Shown here: one piece after another, positions 1-8,448 of the stretch
Layout: every line of letters begins with the position of its first letter
Position numbering within the stretch: the first letter of the stretch is position 1
Assembly (NCBI GenBank): GCA_958433005.1
Contig: CAUAWV010000010.1
Coordinates: 1-60,085 of the forward strand
Reading direction: 5' to 3'
DNA from: an uncultured Collinsella sp.
GTDB lineage: Bacteria; Actinomycetota; Coriobacteriia; Coriobacteriales; Coriobacteriaceae
Length of the DNA stretch: 60,085 bases
The notes under the pieces: generated by a model
Seen by the model: the letters and a program-made list of their open reading frames with translations, nothing else
Told to the model about the DNA's origin: nothing
Databases searched by the model: none
Position numbers and translations under genes: made by a program

Positions 1-81
1 CCCTTGAAGTTGAACGTCAGATTGTCCAAATGCGGCCCGCGCAGCGTCGGCCGGTTACGGCGTTTGGAAAACGCCGTAACC
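1..81. other. Window edge with a perfect 13-bp hairpin beside the queA stop
   Basis: Positions 53-65 and 69-81 are exact reverse complements (GGTTACGGCGTTT and its partner) around a 3-nt loop, and the last base touches the queA stop codon. On the minus strand it would lie in the 3' end of the queA transcript, but no run of T follows it, so it is not a standard intrinsic terminator. It may act as an RNA-stabilising or weak termination structure. Positions 1-50 hold no gene I can assign. A short open frame on the minus strand runs off the edge. Confidence 0.5.
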
Positions 82-1298
82 TACAAAATGAGCATGGCGT
101 CGCCAAAGCTGAAGAAGCGGTAGCGCTCCTCGATGGCGGCGGCATAGGCATCCATGATCTGGTCGCGGGTGGCAAGTGCGCTCACGAGCATCATGAGCGT
201 GGAGCGCGGCACGTGGAAGTTCGTGATCAGCGCGTCGACCACGTGATAGGTCGAGCCGGGCATGAGGTAGAGCTGCGTCGTCGCGTTCTCGCGCACCACG
301 ATGTCGCCGCGGCCGAGCGTGTCGGCCCCATCCTCGCGGCCCTCAAAATAGCGCGCCGTCACGGCCGGATCAGACACCGGTGCCTCAGCGTCAAAGGCGC
401 TCTCGAGCGAGCGTACTGCGGTGGTGCCGACGGCGATCACGCGGTGCCCCTCGGCCTTCGCCTTATGCACGGCGTCGACAACCTCCTGTGACACGTGGTA
501 GCGCTCGGTGTGCATGACGTGCTGCGTGGGGTCGTCCTCCTCCACCAGACGGAAGGTATCAATACCCACCTCGAGCTCGACGGCGGCAAACTTCGCGCCC
601 TTGGCCTCGATAGCGGCCATGAGCTCGGGGGTAAAGTGCAGACCCGCCGTAGGAGCGGCAGCCGAGTGCTCCTCCTTCATGGCGTAGACGGTCTGGTACT
701 TCTCGGGATCGCCCTCGTAATCGGTAATGTAGGGCGGCAGCGGCACGTGACCGGCAGCATGAATGGCCTCGTCGAGCGTGCGCGGCTCGCCGGCGGCATT
801 GCAGCCGGCCGGCTCAAAGCGCACCAGACGGCCTCCGCGGCTATCAGTGACAAAGTCGATGACCTCGGCCGTCAGCACCACGGGAGCCCCCTCGGGCGCA
901 TGGGCGCCACCGGCGCGATACTCAATCTGAGCACCGGGCTTCAGGCGCTTACCCGGCTTGACCAGGCACTCCCAAACGTGGCCCAGCGGGTCAACATCCT
1001 CACGGCGCTTGAGCAGCAGCGTCTCGACCACGCCACCCGAGCCGGCTTTGCGACCGATCAGGCGGGCCGGCATCACACGCGTCTTGTTGATGACGAGCAC
1101 ATCGCCCGGCTCGATATAGTCGATGATGTCGCGGAAGATGCGGTGCTCAACGGTACCGCCGTGCTCCAGCGGCTTCCCCGCCTGGGAGCCTTTGCGATCC
1201 ACCACCAGCAGGCGGCAGGAGTCGCGCGGCTCGGCAGGAGCCTGGGCAATCAGTTCCTCAGGAAGGTTGTAGTCAAAATCATCGGTACGCATAGACAC
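81..1298 (-). CDS. queA: S-adenosylmethionine:tRNA ribosyltransferase-isomerase QueA
   Basis: QueA transfers and isomerises the ribosyl group of SAM onto 7-aminomethyl-7-deazaguanine in tRNA, giving epoxyqueuosine. The 405-residue protein begins with the family's DFDYNLPEELIAQ block. It also carries HVPLPPYI, YQTVYA, the AAAPTAGLHFT signature and the C-terminal TNFHVPRSTLMMLVSAL block. It is about 50 residues longer than typical QueA (about 350), partly from an insert before the final domain (around PVSDPAVTARYFEGREDGAD). A GTG start at 1298 has GGAG eight bases upstream; an in-frame ATG lies two codons in. It follows queH with a 64-bp gap on the same strand, so the two are probably co-transcribed. 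Confidence 0.96.
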   Translation of the reverse strand: MSMRTDDFDYNLPEELIAQAPAEPRDSCRLLVVDRKGSQAGKPLEHGGTVEHRIFRDIIDYIEPGDVLVINKTRVMPARLIGRKAGSGGVVETLLLKRREDVDPLGHVWECLVKPGKRLKPGAQIEYRAGGAHAPEGAPVVLTAEVIDFVTDSRGGRLVRFEPAGCNAAGEPRTLDEAIHAAGHVPLPPYITDYEGDPEKYQTVYAMKEEHSAAAPTAGLHFTPELMAAIEAKGAKFAAVELEVGIDTFRLVEEDDPTQHVMHTERYHVSQEVVDAVHKAKAEGHRVIAVGTTAVRSLESAFDAEAPVSDPAVTARYFEGREDGADTLGRGDIVVRENATTQLYLMPGSTYHVVDALITNFHVPRSTLMMLVSALATRDQIMDAYAAAIEERYRFFSFGDAMLIL

Positions 1299-1362
1299 GT
1301 CGGATACTCCTTATATAGCTAAAGTCCGCTCTACATCCTAGCAGGCTGACGTCCCAAACGAA

Positions 1363-1944
1363 CTACTTTTTGGCGGCTTTGCGCTCGTCGCGGATGCGGG
1401 CGCGGTCCATGGCCGCCTCGACAGCAGAAAAGCGGCAGCCGCAGTAGTTCTGTCGATACATGCCCAGTTCGCGCGAACGGCGCGTAGCCTCGGGATAATA
1501 CGGGCGAAAATCGCGAATCACCGGGGTGAGCCCATGGGCGGCCGCCAAACGCTCAAGCACGTCATTGCAGGTGTCGAACAGCTGATACGGCGAGACGGCG
1601 AGCGTCGTACCCACATATTCAAACCTGCGCTCCTGGGCAACGCGGCATGCCTCGGCCAAGCGCAAGGCATAGCACGAGCGACAGCGACGGGGCCGATCGG
1701 CACCCAGCGGGGCCACGCCGGCCTCCCAGCGCTCGCGGTCCTCCCCCGCCTCGATGAGCTCGATGTCGCCATCGGCACACCACCGGCGCAGCTCGTCCAG
1801 ACGCCGCCGCCATTCATCGCGCGGTTGAATATTGGGATTGGTCCAGCAAATCGTGGGCTCAAACCCCTCCTCGCGCAGCAGGCGAACCGGCTCAAGCGAG
1901 CATGGTGCACAGCACGCATGCAGCAACAACGACTTCATCGACAT
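1363..1944 (-). CDS. queH: Epoxyqueuosine reductase QueH
   Basis: QueH reduces epoxyqueuosine in tRNA to queuosine and is the non-homologous replacement for cobalamin-dependent QueG. This 193-residue protein has the family's cysteine pattern: an N-terminal HACCAPC, a central CRSCY and a C-terminal YCGC. In the family these bind an iron-sulfur cluster and a second metal. The central YVGTTLAVSPYQ block is also typical. It lies immediately upstream of queA, whose product is its substrate, so the last two steps of the pathway sit in one unit. The start could be the ATG at 1944 or the next ATG two codons later, with only a G-rich ribosome site to judge by. Confidence 0.93.
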   Translation of the reverse strand: MSMKSLLLHACCAPCSLEPVRLLREEGFEPTICWTNPNIQPRDEWRRRLDELRRWCADGDIELIEAGEDRERWEAGVAPLGADRPRRCRSCYALRLAEACRVAQERRFEYVGTTLAVSPYQLFDTCNDVLERLAAAHGLTPVIRDFRPYYPEATRRSRELGMYRQNYCGCRFSAVEAAMDRARIRDERKAAKK

Positions 1945-2005
1945 CCCCGTCCCAGAAAACTCACCCCGACATCATGGCAGCTAAAATAGCCCCGTCCCAA
2001 AAAGA

Positions 2006-2575
2006 CTACTTTGCGAAAAAGCGCACGCCAAAGGACGTATCCTCGCAGGCGACGATACGGCGGTCGCGCAGAATGGTCCGCACGTAATACCAATCACCCA
2101 CACAGCCCGACAAGTGCAGACCAGCCGCCAGGTAGCACAGCAGCGGATAGTCCGAGAACGCAAACCCCAGGGCAAATGCTGTCGTCACAACAACCGTCGG
2201 CGCCAGGCAAACCGCCATGTACCGCCGGCGCGAATACACAACGCCCTCGGCGCAGGCATAGATCATCGCCGTCTCGCGATTCGCCCCAAAGGTCACCTGC
2301 GCGCCCGCAGGCGCCAGCAGCTTAAAAAACACCGCATGCACCAGCTCGTGCACGGCAAACGATGCCATTGAGACCGCAGCCAAGCCGACTATCCAGCCCA
2401 CGACAGCCATCCAGCCGCCCGCCTCAGCCGCGTCCAAGTCCGCAGGCCCGCCCAACAGCATAAACACCGGCACCAGGCACACGGCAAACACCGCGATCAC
2501 GGCCATCCCCCACACGAAGCAAGCGTGTAGAAAATCCTCGTCCTCAAACGCATGTATGTTGGAAATCTCATTCAT
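2006..2575 (-). CDS. DUF3267 membrane protein with zincin-like HELVH motif
   Basis: A 189-residue polytopic membrane protein. Hydrophobic segments lie near residues 18-40, 55-72, 125-145 and 150-165. Inside the second is a VHELVHAVFFKLL stretch, an HExxH zinc-binding motif embedded in membrane as in the DUF3267 family. Members are considered putative intramembrane or membrane-associated metalloproteases; the substrate is unknown. The ribosome-binding site is weak. It ends 61 bp before queH on the same strand, so it may be read through into the queuosine genes, though I see no functional link. The family call is firm; protease activity is inference from the motif. Confidence 0.72.
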   Translation of the reverse strand: MNEISNIHAFEDEDFLHACFVWGMAVIAVFAVCLVPVFMLLGGPADLDAAEAGGWMAVVGWIVGLAAVSMASFAVHELVHAVFFKLLAPAGAQVTFGANRETAMIYACAEGVVYSRRRYMAVCLAPTVVVTTAFALGFAFSDYPLLCYLAAGLHLSGCVGDWYYVRTILRDRRIVACEDTSFGVRFFAK

Positions 2576-2708
2576 AGCATCTTAGGATAGCGCCCCTGCC
2601 ACGCACCCGCCCGCATGTGCGATAATGTCGAACGATATGCACGAATTGACCACCGCGCCGCCGAACCCCGTGCCCGGCCGCGCTCTTACCTATATGCGAA
2701 GGAGTCCC

Positions 2709-4859
2709 ATGGCATCCAAATACTCCATGAACGACCGTCCCAGCTGGCCGCGCCGCGCCATCGTTACCGCCGGCGAGCCCTACGGCAACAAGGGTCTGCA
2801 CTTTGGCCACGTCGGCGGCGTCTTTGTCCCGGCTGACTTCTTCGCCCGCTTCCTGCGCGACCGCCTGGGCCGCGAAAACGTCATCTTCACCTCGGGCACC
2901 GACTGCTACGGTTCGCCCATCATGGAGAGCTACCGCAAGCTCAAGGAGAACGAGGGCTACGACAAGTCCATCGGCGAGTATGTCGAGTCCAATCACTCCC
3001 GCCAGGCCGCGACCCTCAACAACTACAACATCAGCTGCGACATCTACGGCGGCTCGGGCCTTGAGCCGGCGGCCCAGATCCACAACGAGGTGACTGCCGA
3101 GATTATCGAGCGCCTGCACGAGCAGGGCACCATCTCCAAGCGCTCCACGCTGCAGTTCTACGATGCCAAGGCCGGCACGTTCCTCAACGGCCGCCAGGTC
3201 ATCGGCCGCTGCCCCATCCAGGGCTGCAAGTCCGAGAAGGCTTATGCCGACGAGTGCGATCTGGGCCACCAGTTTGAGCCCGAGGAGCTCATCGCGCCCA
3301 AGAGCCAGCTCACCGGCGAGGTGCCCGAGCTGCGCCCGGTCGACAATCTCTACTTTGACCTGCCGGCCTACCTCGACTTTATGAAGACCTACACCGCCAA
3401 GCTCGCCCAGAACCCGCAGGTTCGCTCCGTGGTCTCCAAGACCATGGAGGAGTGGCTGCTGCCGGCTCAGCTCTACATCCAGAACAAGTTCCGCGAGGCC
3501 TTCGATGCCGTCGAGGACCAGCTCCCCGAGCACACCGTGCTGGAGCCCGAGGGCAACAAGAGCAGCTTTACCGTCACCTTCCCCAGCTGGAAGGAGCGCG
3601 ACGACGCCCACGCGGTGCTCGCCAACGGTGGCGTGCGCTTCCGCAGCGGCAAGGCACTCGTGCCCTTCCGCATCACCGGCAACATCGACTGGGGCGTTCC
3701 GGTGCCCGAGGTCGATGGCGTCTCCGACGTCACCTGCTGGTGCTGGCCCGAGAGCCTGTGGGCGCCCATCAGCTATACGCGTACCGTGCTCGCGCGCGAT
3801 GCCAAGGCCGCCGGCGTGACCGAGGGCGTCGCCGCCCAGGATGCCGCCCTCATGGGCGAGCCCGCCGCCGACTCCACGCAGGTGCCCGCACCCACCTACC
3901 AGCACAGCTCGCTCGACTGGCGCGACTGGTGGTGCTCTGACGACGCTCAGATTTACCAGTTCATCGGTCAGGACAACATCTATTTCTACTGCATCGCGCA
4001 GACCGCCATGTGGGAGGCCCTGGGCTGGGACCTCACGCAGAGCACCGTCAGCGCCTGCTACCACCTGCTCTACATGGGCAAAAAGGCCAGCTCGTCCTCG
4101 CAGACGCCTCCCCCGCCGGCAGACGACCTGCTCAACCACTATACCTGCGAGCAGATGCGCGCGCACTGGCTGTCGCTCGGCCTATCCGAAAAGCCGGTGA
4201 GCTTTAGCCCCAAGGCATACGACACGCGTGTGACCGGCAAGGACAAGGACGGCAACGAGGTACGCGCCTGCGACGACAAGCGCGTTATCGACCCGGCCCT
4301 TAAGGAGAGCGCGCTGCTGACCGGCGTGTTCAACCGTCTGGCCCGCAGCTGCTTCTACGGCGTCGCCGTCAAGGAAGGCGACGAGAGCCCCTACCGCAAC
4401 GGCTGCATCCCCGCCGGTGCCGCTTCTGACACCGTGGTCGAAGCCGCCGAGCAGGCAGCTCTCGCCTTTGAGCAGGCTATGTACAAGTTCGAGACGCACC
4501 GCGCGCTTGCCGTGTGCGACGACTACCTGCGCGCCGCCAACAAGCGCTGGAGCGACGCTTCCAAGGCCGCCAACAAGCTCGAGGGTAACGAGGCAAACGC
4601 CGCAATGACGCAGGCGCTCGTCGACGCCTTTACCGAGCTGCGCGTGGTGACCGTGCTCATGCACGGCATCGTCCCTGCCGGCTGCGAGCTCATCTGCGAG
4701 TACTTCGACATCGACCCGGTCGCCTTCTTTAGCTGGGATAACATCTTCGCCTCCACGGATGAGTTTGTGGAGAGCTTGGGCGAGAAGCCCGGCGAGCACC
4801 GCGTAAAGCCGCTGCCCCAGCGCTTCGACTTCTTTAGCAAGCACGAGAGCCAGTACTAA
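2709..4859 (+). CDS. Methionyl-tRNA-synthetase-like class I aminoacyl-tRNA ligase with altered signature motifs
   Basis: A 716-residue protein that follows the E. coli-type MetRS from end to end. It has an HFGH form of the HIGH motif (residues 31-34), a GTDCYGSPIM block, a zinc-knuckle-like RCPIQGC stretch, the EELIAPKSQLTGEVPELR block and a helical C-terminal region. Three features differ from standard MetRS. KMSKS is replaced by K-A-S-S-S (residues 459-463) in an MGKKASSSSQ context, followed by a proline run. The conserved YFH of the methionine pocket reads YFY. About 60 extra residues (NKFREAFDAVEDQ onward) interrupt the catalytic region. The start at 2709 is chosen because AAGGAG lies just upstream; the longer frame from 2625 has no ribosome site. 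It may be a divergent MetRS or a paralogue with another role. Confidence 0.8.
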   Translation: MASKYSMNDRPSWPRRAIVTAGEPYGNKGLHFGHVGGVFVPADFFARFLRDRLGRENVIFTSGTDCYGSPIMESYRKLKENEGYDKSIGEYVESNHSRQAATLNNYNISCDIYGGSGLEPAAQIHNEVTAEIIERLHEQGTISKRSTLQFYDAKAGTFLNGRQVIGRCPIQGCKSEKAYADECDLGHQFEPEELIAPKSQLTGEVPELRPVDNLYFDLPAYLDFMKTYTAKLAQNPQVRSVVSKTMEEWLLPAQLYIQNKFREAFDAVEDQLPEHTVLEPEGNKSSFTVTFPSWKERDDAHAVLANGGVRFRSGKALVPFRITGNIDWGVPVPEVDGVSDVTCWCWPESLWAPISYTRTVLARDAKAAGVTEGVAAQDAALMGEPAADSTQVPAPTYQHSSLDWRDWWCSDDAQIYQFIGQDNIYFYCIAQTAMWEALGWDLTQSTVSACYHLLYMGKKASSSSQTPPPPADDLLNHYTCEQMRAHWLSLGLSEKPVSFSPKAYDTRVTGKDKDGNEVRACDDKRVIDPALKESALLTGVFNRLARSCFYGVAVKEGDESPYRNGCIPAGAASDTVVEAAEQAALAFEQAMYKFETHRALAVCDDYLRAANKRWSDASKAANKLEGNEANAAMTQALVDAFTELRVVTVLMHGIVPAGCELICEYFDIDPVAFFSWDNIFASTDEFVESLGEKPGEHRVKPLPQRFDFFSKHESQY

Positions 4860-4895
4860 ACACTCGACATGTAATGGAATGGGAAGGAAAGACGG

Positions 4896-5999
4896 ATGTC
4901 CAAGCCGCGTCGTCGTAAGCAGAAAAAGCAGGTCAAGGCCGAGCTCAAGCTCAGGCAGTTTGCCGCCACCGAGCTTTCCGACCAGCTTGCCGCCCTTCCT
5001 TGCGCCGCCGACCTGCCGCGCTTTATGGTCGACACGGTCGCCGGCGCCTATGCGCCCGCCGATGCCGAGCTCATGATCGAGGGCTTCGGCGCCGCGGCCA
5101 CACGCCCGGTCACGCTGCGCGCCAACACGCTCAAGGCAACCGCCGAGGACATCGCTGCGGCGCTCGATGCCGCCGGCATCGCCCACAACGCTGTCGCCTG
5201 GTACCCGGACGCCTTTATCCTGCCCGAGGCCCAGGTTTCCGATCTGTGGGATCTCGACATCTACCGCGACGGCAAAATCTACCTGCAGAGCCTGTCGTCC
5301 ATGATGCCGCCGCTGGTCCTGGGCGCACAGGCAGGCGAGGACATCCTGGACATGTGCGCAGCCCCCGGTGGCAAGACGACGCAGATCGCCGCCCTCACGC
5401 AGGGGCAGGCGCACCTTACCGCCTGCGAGATGAACATTCCCCGCGCCGAGAAGCTCGAAGCCAACCTCCACCGCCAAGGCGCAAAAAACGTGCCCGTCAT
5501 GCGCATCGACGCACGCGAGCTCGACGAGTTCTTCCGCTTTGACCGCATCCTGCTCGACGCCCCCTGCACCGGCACGGGCACCGTCATCAGCGGCAACGAG
5601 AAAAGCCTGCGCGGCCTGACCGAGCAGCTGCTGAGCAAGTGTGCCCGCTCGCAGCGAGCACTTCTGGACCGCGCCATGGGAGCCCTTAAACCGGGCGGCA
5701 CGCTCGTCTATTCGACTTGTTCGATCTTGCCGCAGGAAAACGAGGACGCCCTGCAAGAGGCCCTCGACAAGCACATGGATTGCGAGCTTATCCCCCTCGA
5801 CGGCACGCCGAGCGAAAGTGAAACGCGCCGTGCTCAGGAAGTTGGCGAAGAGCCACGCATCGAGTGCAACGCCCTCACCGAGGCCATCGCCGCCAGCCAC
5901 GTCTCGTCCGTCGCCAACGGTATGCCCGGCACGCTGACCATTCCGCCTAGCCGCGACTTTGAGGGCTTCTACATTGCCCTGATCCGAAAACGCAGCTAG
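4896..5999 (+). CDS. RsmB/RsmF-family rRNA (cytosine-5) methyltransferase
   Basis: A 367-residue SAM-dependent RNA m5C methyltransferase of the NOL1/NOP2/Sun family. The SAM site is DMCAAPGGKTTQIAAL. The two catalytic cysteines lie in DAPCTGTG and YSTCSI, the arrangement shared by RsmB and RsmF. A lysine- and arginine-rich N-terminus (MSKPRRRKQKKQVK) probably contacts RNA. The C-terminal NOL1 region ends in FEGFYIALIRKR. It starts 36 bp after the MetRS-like gene behind GGAAGG, so the two are likely an operon for translation functions. The exact 16S position cannot be told from sequence alone; no N-terminal NusB domain is present, which favours an RsmF-like assignment. Confidence 0.88.
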   Translation: MSKPRRRKQKKQVKAELKLRQFAATELSDQLAALPCAADLPRFMVDTVAGAYAPADAELMIEGFGAAATRPVTLRANTLKATAEDIAAALDAAGIAHNAVAWYPDAFILPEAQVSDLWDLDIYRDGKIYLQSLSSMMPPLVLGAQAGEDILDMCAAPGGKTTQIAALTQGQAHLTACEMNIPRAEKLEANLHRQGAKNVPVMRIDARELDEFFRFDRILLDAPCTGTGTVISGNEKSLRGLTEQLLSKCARSQRALLDRAMGALKPGGTLVYSTCSILPQENEDALQEALDKHMDCELIPLDGTPSESETRRAQEVGEEPRIECNALTEAIAASHVSSVANGMPGTLTIPPSRDFEGFYIALIRKRS

Positions 6000-6023
6000 C
6001 GCACGGATCCAAAACTCAACAAG

Positions 6024-6194
6024 CTATCTCTGTGCGCGTTTGCCCTGCTGGTCGCGATGCTGTTTAAGCATCGTGCGCTCCTTGCGTTCGGCCCTTTTGC
6101 CCTTAATGGCCGTGACCACAAAGTAGATGACCGCGGCGGCTACGATTGCGCCCACGCATAGGCCAATCGAGCCCAACATTGCCGAAAATTCCAT
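6024..6194 (-). CDS. Small single-pass membrane protein, 56 residues
   Basis: An open frame of 57 codons on the minus strand, ATG at 6194 and TAG at 6024-6026. The product has one membrane segment (about residues 7-30, LGSIGLCVGAIVAAAVIYFV) followed by a strongly basic tail rich in Lys, Arg and Gln (KGKRAERKERTMLKQHRDQQ). The start is supported by GAGGTGA a few bases upstream. The positive-inside rule puts the tail in the cytoplasm. It is convergent with the methyltransferase gene, 24 bp from its stop. I do not recognise the family. The hydrophobic-then-basic layout and the good ribosome site argue that it is real. Confidence 0.7.
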   Translation of the reverse strand: MEFSAMLGSIGLCVGAIVAAAVIYFVVTAIKGKRAERKERTMLKQHRDQQGKRAQR

Positions 6195-6369
6195 ACCGCG
6201 TCACCTCTCTTTTAAACGGGACTTTCAAGATAGCACCCCGATCACCGCCACCACAGCTCCTTCACGTTCGCCGCCCTTCGGTCTAACGGAGGACGCGGCG
6301 GGGAAAAATCAACTCGTCAAACGGTTTAGCATTCGCAATTCCGGCTGCATCGCGCCGGCCGTCATCACA

Positions 6370-6375
6370 TAGAAT
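6370..6375 (+). promoter_or_regulatory. Possible -10 box (TAGAAT) giving a near-leaderless transcript
   Basis: TAGAAT lies nine bases before the ATG at 6385. Transcription starting about seven bases downstream would leave a leader of only two or three bases. This fits the lack of a ribosome-binding site ahead of that gene. No good -35 box is visible, so this is tentative. Confidence 0.3.
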
Positions 6376-6384
6376 CGAGCTTCC

Positions 6385-7476
6385 ATGGATACCCTCAACG
6401 ATCTAAATGAGCGCGTCGACGCCTTCGTCGGCACCAGCTCTTTCGACACGCCTGCCGCGGCAAACGACCAAGCCCCCATCGATGTGCCCGCCGAGGTTCA
6501 CGAGGACATTGTCGCCTCGGTCGATTTCTCCGAGGTCGAGCTCGCAGACGAGTTCACCGAACCCCAGGTAGCTGTGACCCCCAACGGACTGCTTCCCATG
6601 GAGCCGCTGCCCATCGACGGGCGCCTGCGCAAGGCGGCCCTTCGCATGCCTGACGAGATTGAGGAGGCCAGCGGCTTCACGCTCTTCGGCCGTCGTATCA
6701 AATCGCTCATCTACACCACCGACGTCGCGGTCATCCGCAACTCCAACGCCGATGCCGTCTTTGCCGTTTACCCCTTCACGCCGCAGCCCGCCATTACGCA
6801 GGCGCTGCTGACCGTCGCCGAGTGCCCGGTCTTCGTAGGCGTGGGCGGTGGCACCACCACCGGCAAGCGCTCCGTTCAGATGGCAGCCGTCTCCGAGATG
6901 CAGGGCGCGGCGGGCTGCGTGGTCAACTCCCCCGCCACCGCCGAGATGGTCGAGCACATCACCAACATCGCCGACATCCCCGTCATCGCCACGGTCGTAC
7001 GTTGCGACGACGATGCTCACGCAAAGGTGCGCGCCGGCGCCAAGATTCTTAACATCGCCGCTGGCAAAAACACGCCGCAGGTCCTGCGTGAACTGCGCGA
7101 GCACTATCCCAACCTGCCGCTCATCGCGCCGGGCGGCAAGACGCCCGAGAGCATCCGCGAGACCATCGCTGCCGGCGCCAACGCCATCATCTGGACGCCG
7201 CCTTCGGCACAGCAGCTACAGACCGACATGATGCAGCGTTATCGCAAGATGAAGGAAGACGCCACACCTGTCATCTCGCACGACGATGTGCCCATTATCG
7301 ACCAGGTCTCCGCCGCCGAGGTCAGCCAGGTCGAGAACATGAATCCCGACGTGCCGATTCCCGACGAGGTCATCGAGCGCGTCGCTTCGATCCACGAGCG
7401 CGTCGAGGAGCGTCGCGCCAACCGCGGGCTCAAGCCCTCACTGCACGGCTTTTTCTTCCGAGGAAAGAAACGCTAA
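6385..7476 (+). CDS. TIM-barrel protein of unknown function (ThiG/KDPG-aldolase-like fold)
   Basis: A 363-residue protein. The first 75 residues are acidic and low in complexity. The middle (about residues 95-285) reads as a TIM barrel, with alternating strands such as DAVFAVYPFT, CPVFVGVGGGTTTG, GCVVNSPAT, IPVIATVV and AKILNIAAG. It ends in LIAPGGKTPESIRETIAAGANAIIWTPPS. The last block resembles the phosphate-binding GG...T...GA..I strands of KDPG-aldolase and ThiG-type barrels. The C-terminus is basic (FFFRGKKR) after a helical segment. No catalytic lysine can be assigned, so I give no reaction. It has no visible ribosome-binding site and may be leaderless. A strong terminator follows. Confidence 0.6.
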   Translation: MDTLNDLNERVDAFVGTSSFDTPAAANDQAPIDVPAEVHEDIVASVDFSEVELADEFTEPQVAVTPNGLLPMEPLPIDGRLRKAALRMPDEIEEASGFTLFGRRIKSLIYTTDVAVIRNSNADAVFAVYPFTPQPAITQALLTVAECPVFVGVGGGTTTGKRSVQMAAVSEMQGAAGCVVNSPATAEMVEHITNIADIPVIATVVRCDDDAHAKVRAGAKILNIAAGKNTPQVLRELREHYPNLPLIAPGGKTPESIRETIAAGANAIIWTPPSAQQLQTDMMQRYRKMKEDATPVISHDDVPIIDQVSAAEVSQVENMNPDVPIPDEVIERVASIHERVEERRANRGLKPSLHGFFFRGKKR

Positions 7477-7488
7477 CCCCAACAGCAA

Positions 7489-7527
7489 GGCCCGCCCCAC
7501 AAACGTGAGGCGGGCCGTTTTCGTTTG
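7489..7527. terminator. Intrinsic terminator between convergent genes
   Basis: GGCCCGCC at 7489-7496 pairs with GGCGGGCC at 7509-7516, followed on the plus strand by GTTTTCGTTT. It ends the TIM-barrel gene and may also serve the convergent degV gene. Confidence 0.85.
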
Positions 7528-7557
7528 AGCAATCATGCAGCGATGTGATGGGGCAAA

Positions 7558-8448
7558 TTAATCCACGCGCTTGTCGCCCATAAAGAAGAGCGCCACCGTA
7601 CCAGGTCCGGTATGCGAGCCAATCAGAGTACCGATGTTATTGATCTCAATCTTGCCTTTAAGCTGCGGAACCTGTTCCTCAATCAGCGCCGCAACTGCCT
7701 CGGCATCCTCGCGGCACGCCGAGTGCGACATGATGCACTTACCCGAATAATCCGCACCGTCCTGCACGTGTGCCATCATGGTCTTAGCCATCTCGGAAAT
7801 CGCGCGCTTCTTAGTGCGAATCTTCTCACGTGGCGACAGCTTACCTTCGCAATCGACCGTCATAAGTGGGCAAATCTTAAGCGCCGTGCCGATGATCGCG
7901 CTCGCAGCCGAAATGCGACCGCCGCGCAGGTAGCTCGACAGATCGGTCGAGAAGAACCAGTGGTGCAGGTTGAGCTTATGCTCCTCGATCCAAGCGGCCG
8001 TCTCGTCGAGTGAAGCCCCGCTATCGCGCACGTCGGCGGCACATTCCGCCAGCAGGCCAAAGCCCGAAGACGCTGCCAGCGAATCGATGACGCGCACCTT
8101 GCCGCCCTGGGGATAGCGATCCGCGAGCATCTGCGCCGCAACGCAGGCCGATCCATACGTGCCCGAAATACCCGACGACAACGTCAGGTGCAGCACGTCT
8201 TTGCCCTCGGCAACAAGCGGCTCCCAAAACTCTTCGTACTCACCCACGCTCACCTGAGACGTCTTGGGCATGGCGCCCGCGGATATCTGGGCAAAAAACT
8301 CGTCCGGCGTAATCGACTGATACAGATCGTCCGTATAGACAACATCGTCGATCTCGTAATGAAAACACACGACGGGGATATTGCGCGATTCAAAGAACTC
8401 ACGGGTTCGATCGGCGGCAGATTCACAGGTCAGGACAAAATCACTCAT
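7558..8448 (-). CDS. DegV family protein (fatty-acid-binding)
   Basis: A 296-residue DegV/EDD-fold protein. It opens with FVLTCESAADRTREFFESRNIPVVCFHY and has the family's TSQVSVGEYEEFW and LTLSSGISGTYGSA blocks, where the TSQ and SSGxSGTY segments line the lipid pocket. It ends with IGSHTGPGTVALFFMG, the usual C-terminal signature. Known relatives bind a fatty acid and, as FakB, present it to a kinase for phosphorylation before phospholipid synthesis. No FakA-type kinase gene lies nearby. The ATG at 8448 has AAGGAG just upstream. It is transcribed convergently with the preceding gene. Confidence 0.93.
   Translation of the reverse strand: MSDFVLTCESAADRTREFFESRNIPVVCFHYEIDDVVYTDDLYQSITPDEFFAQISAGAMPKTSQVSVGEYEEFWEPLVAEGKDVLHLTLSSGISGTYGSACVAAQMLADRYPQGGKVRVIDSLAASSGFGLLAECAADVRDSGASLDETAAWIEEHKLNLHHWFFSTDLSSYLRGGRISAASAIIGTALKICPLMTVDCEGKLSPREKIRTKKRAISEMAKTMMAHVQDGADYSGKCIMSHSACREDAEAVAALIEEQVPQLKGKIEINNIGTLIGSHTGPGTVALFFMGDKRVD

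Noticed and set aside
2568..5900. Two minus-strand frames above 500 residues opposite the MetRS-like and methyltransferase genes
   Set aside because: Their products are Val/Gly/Leu/Ala-rich with no motifs, and the plus-strand genes carry intact family motifs.
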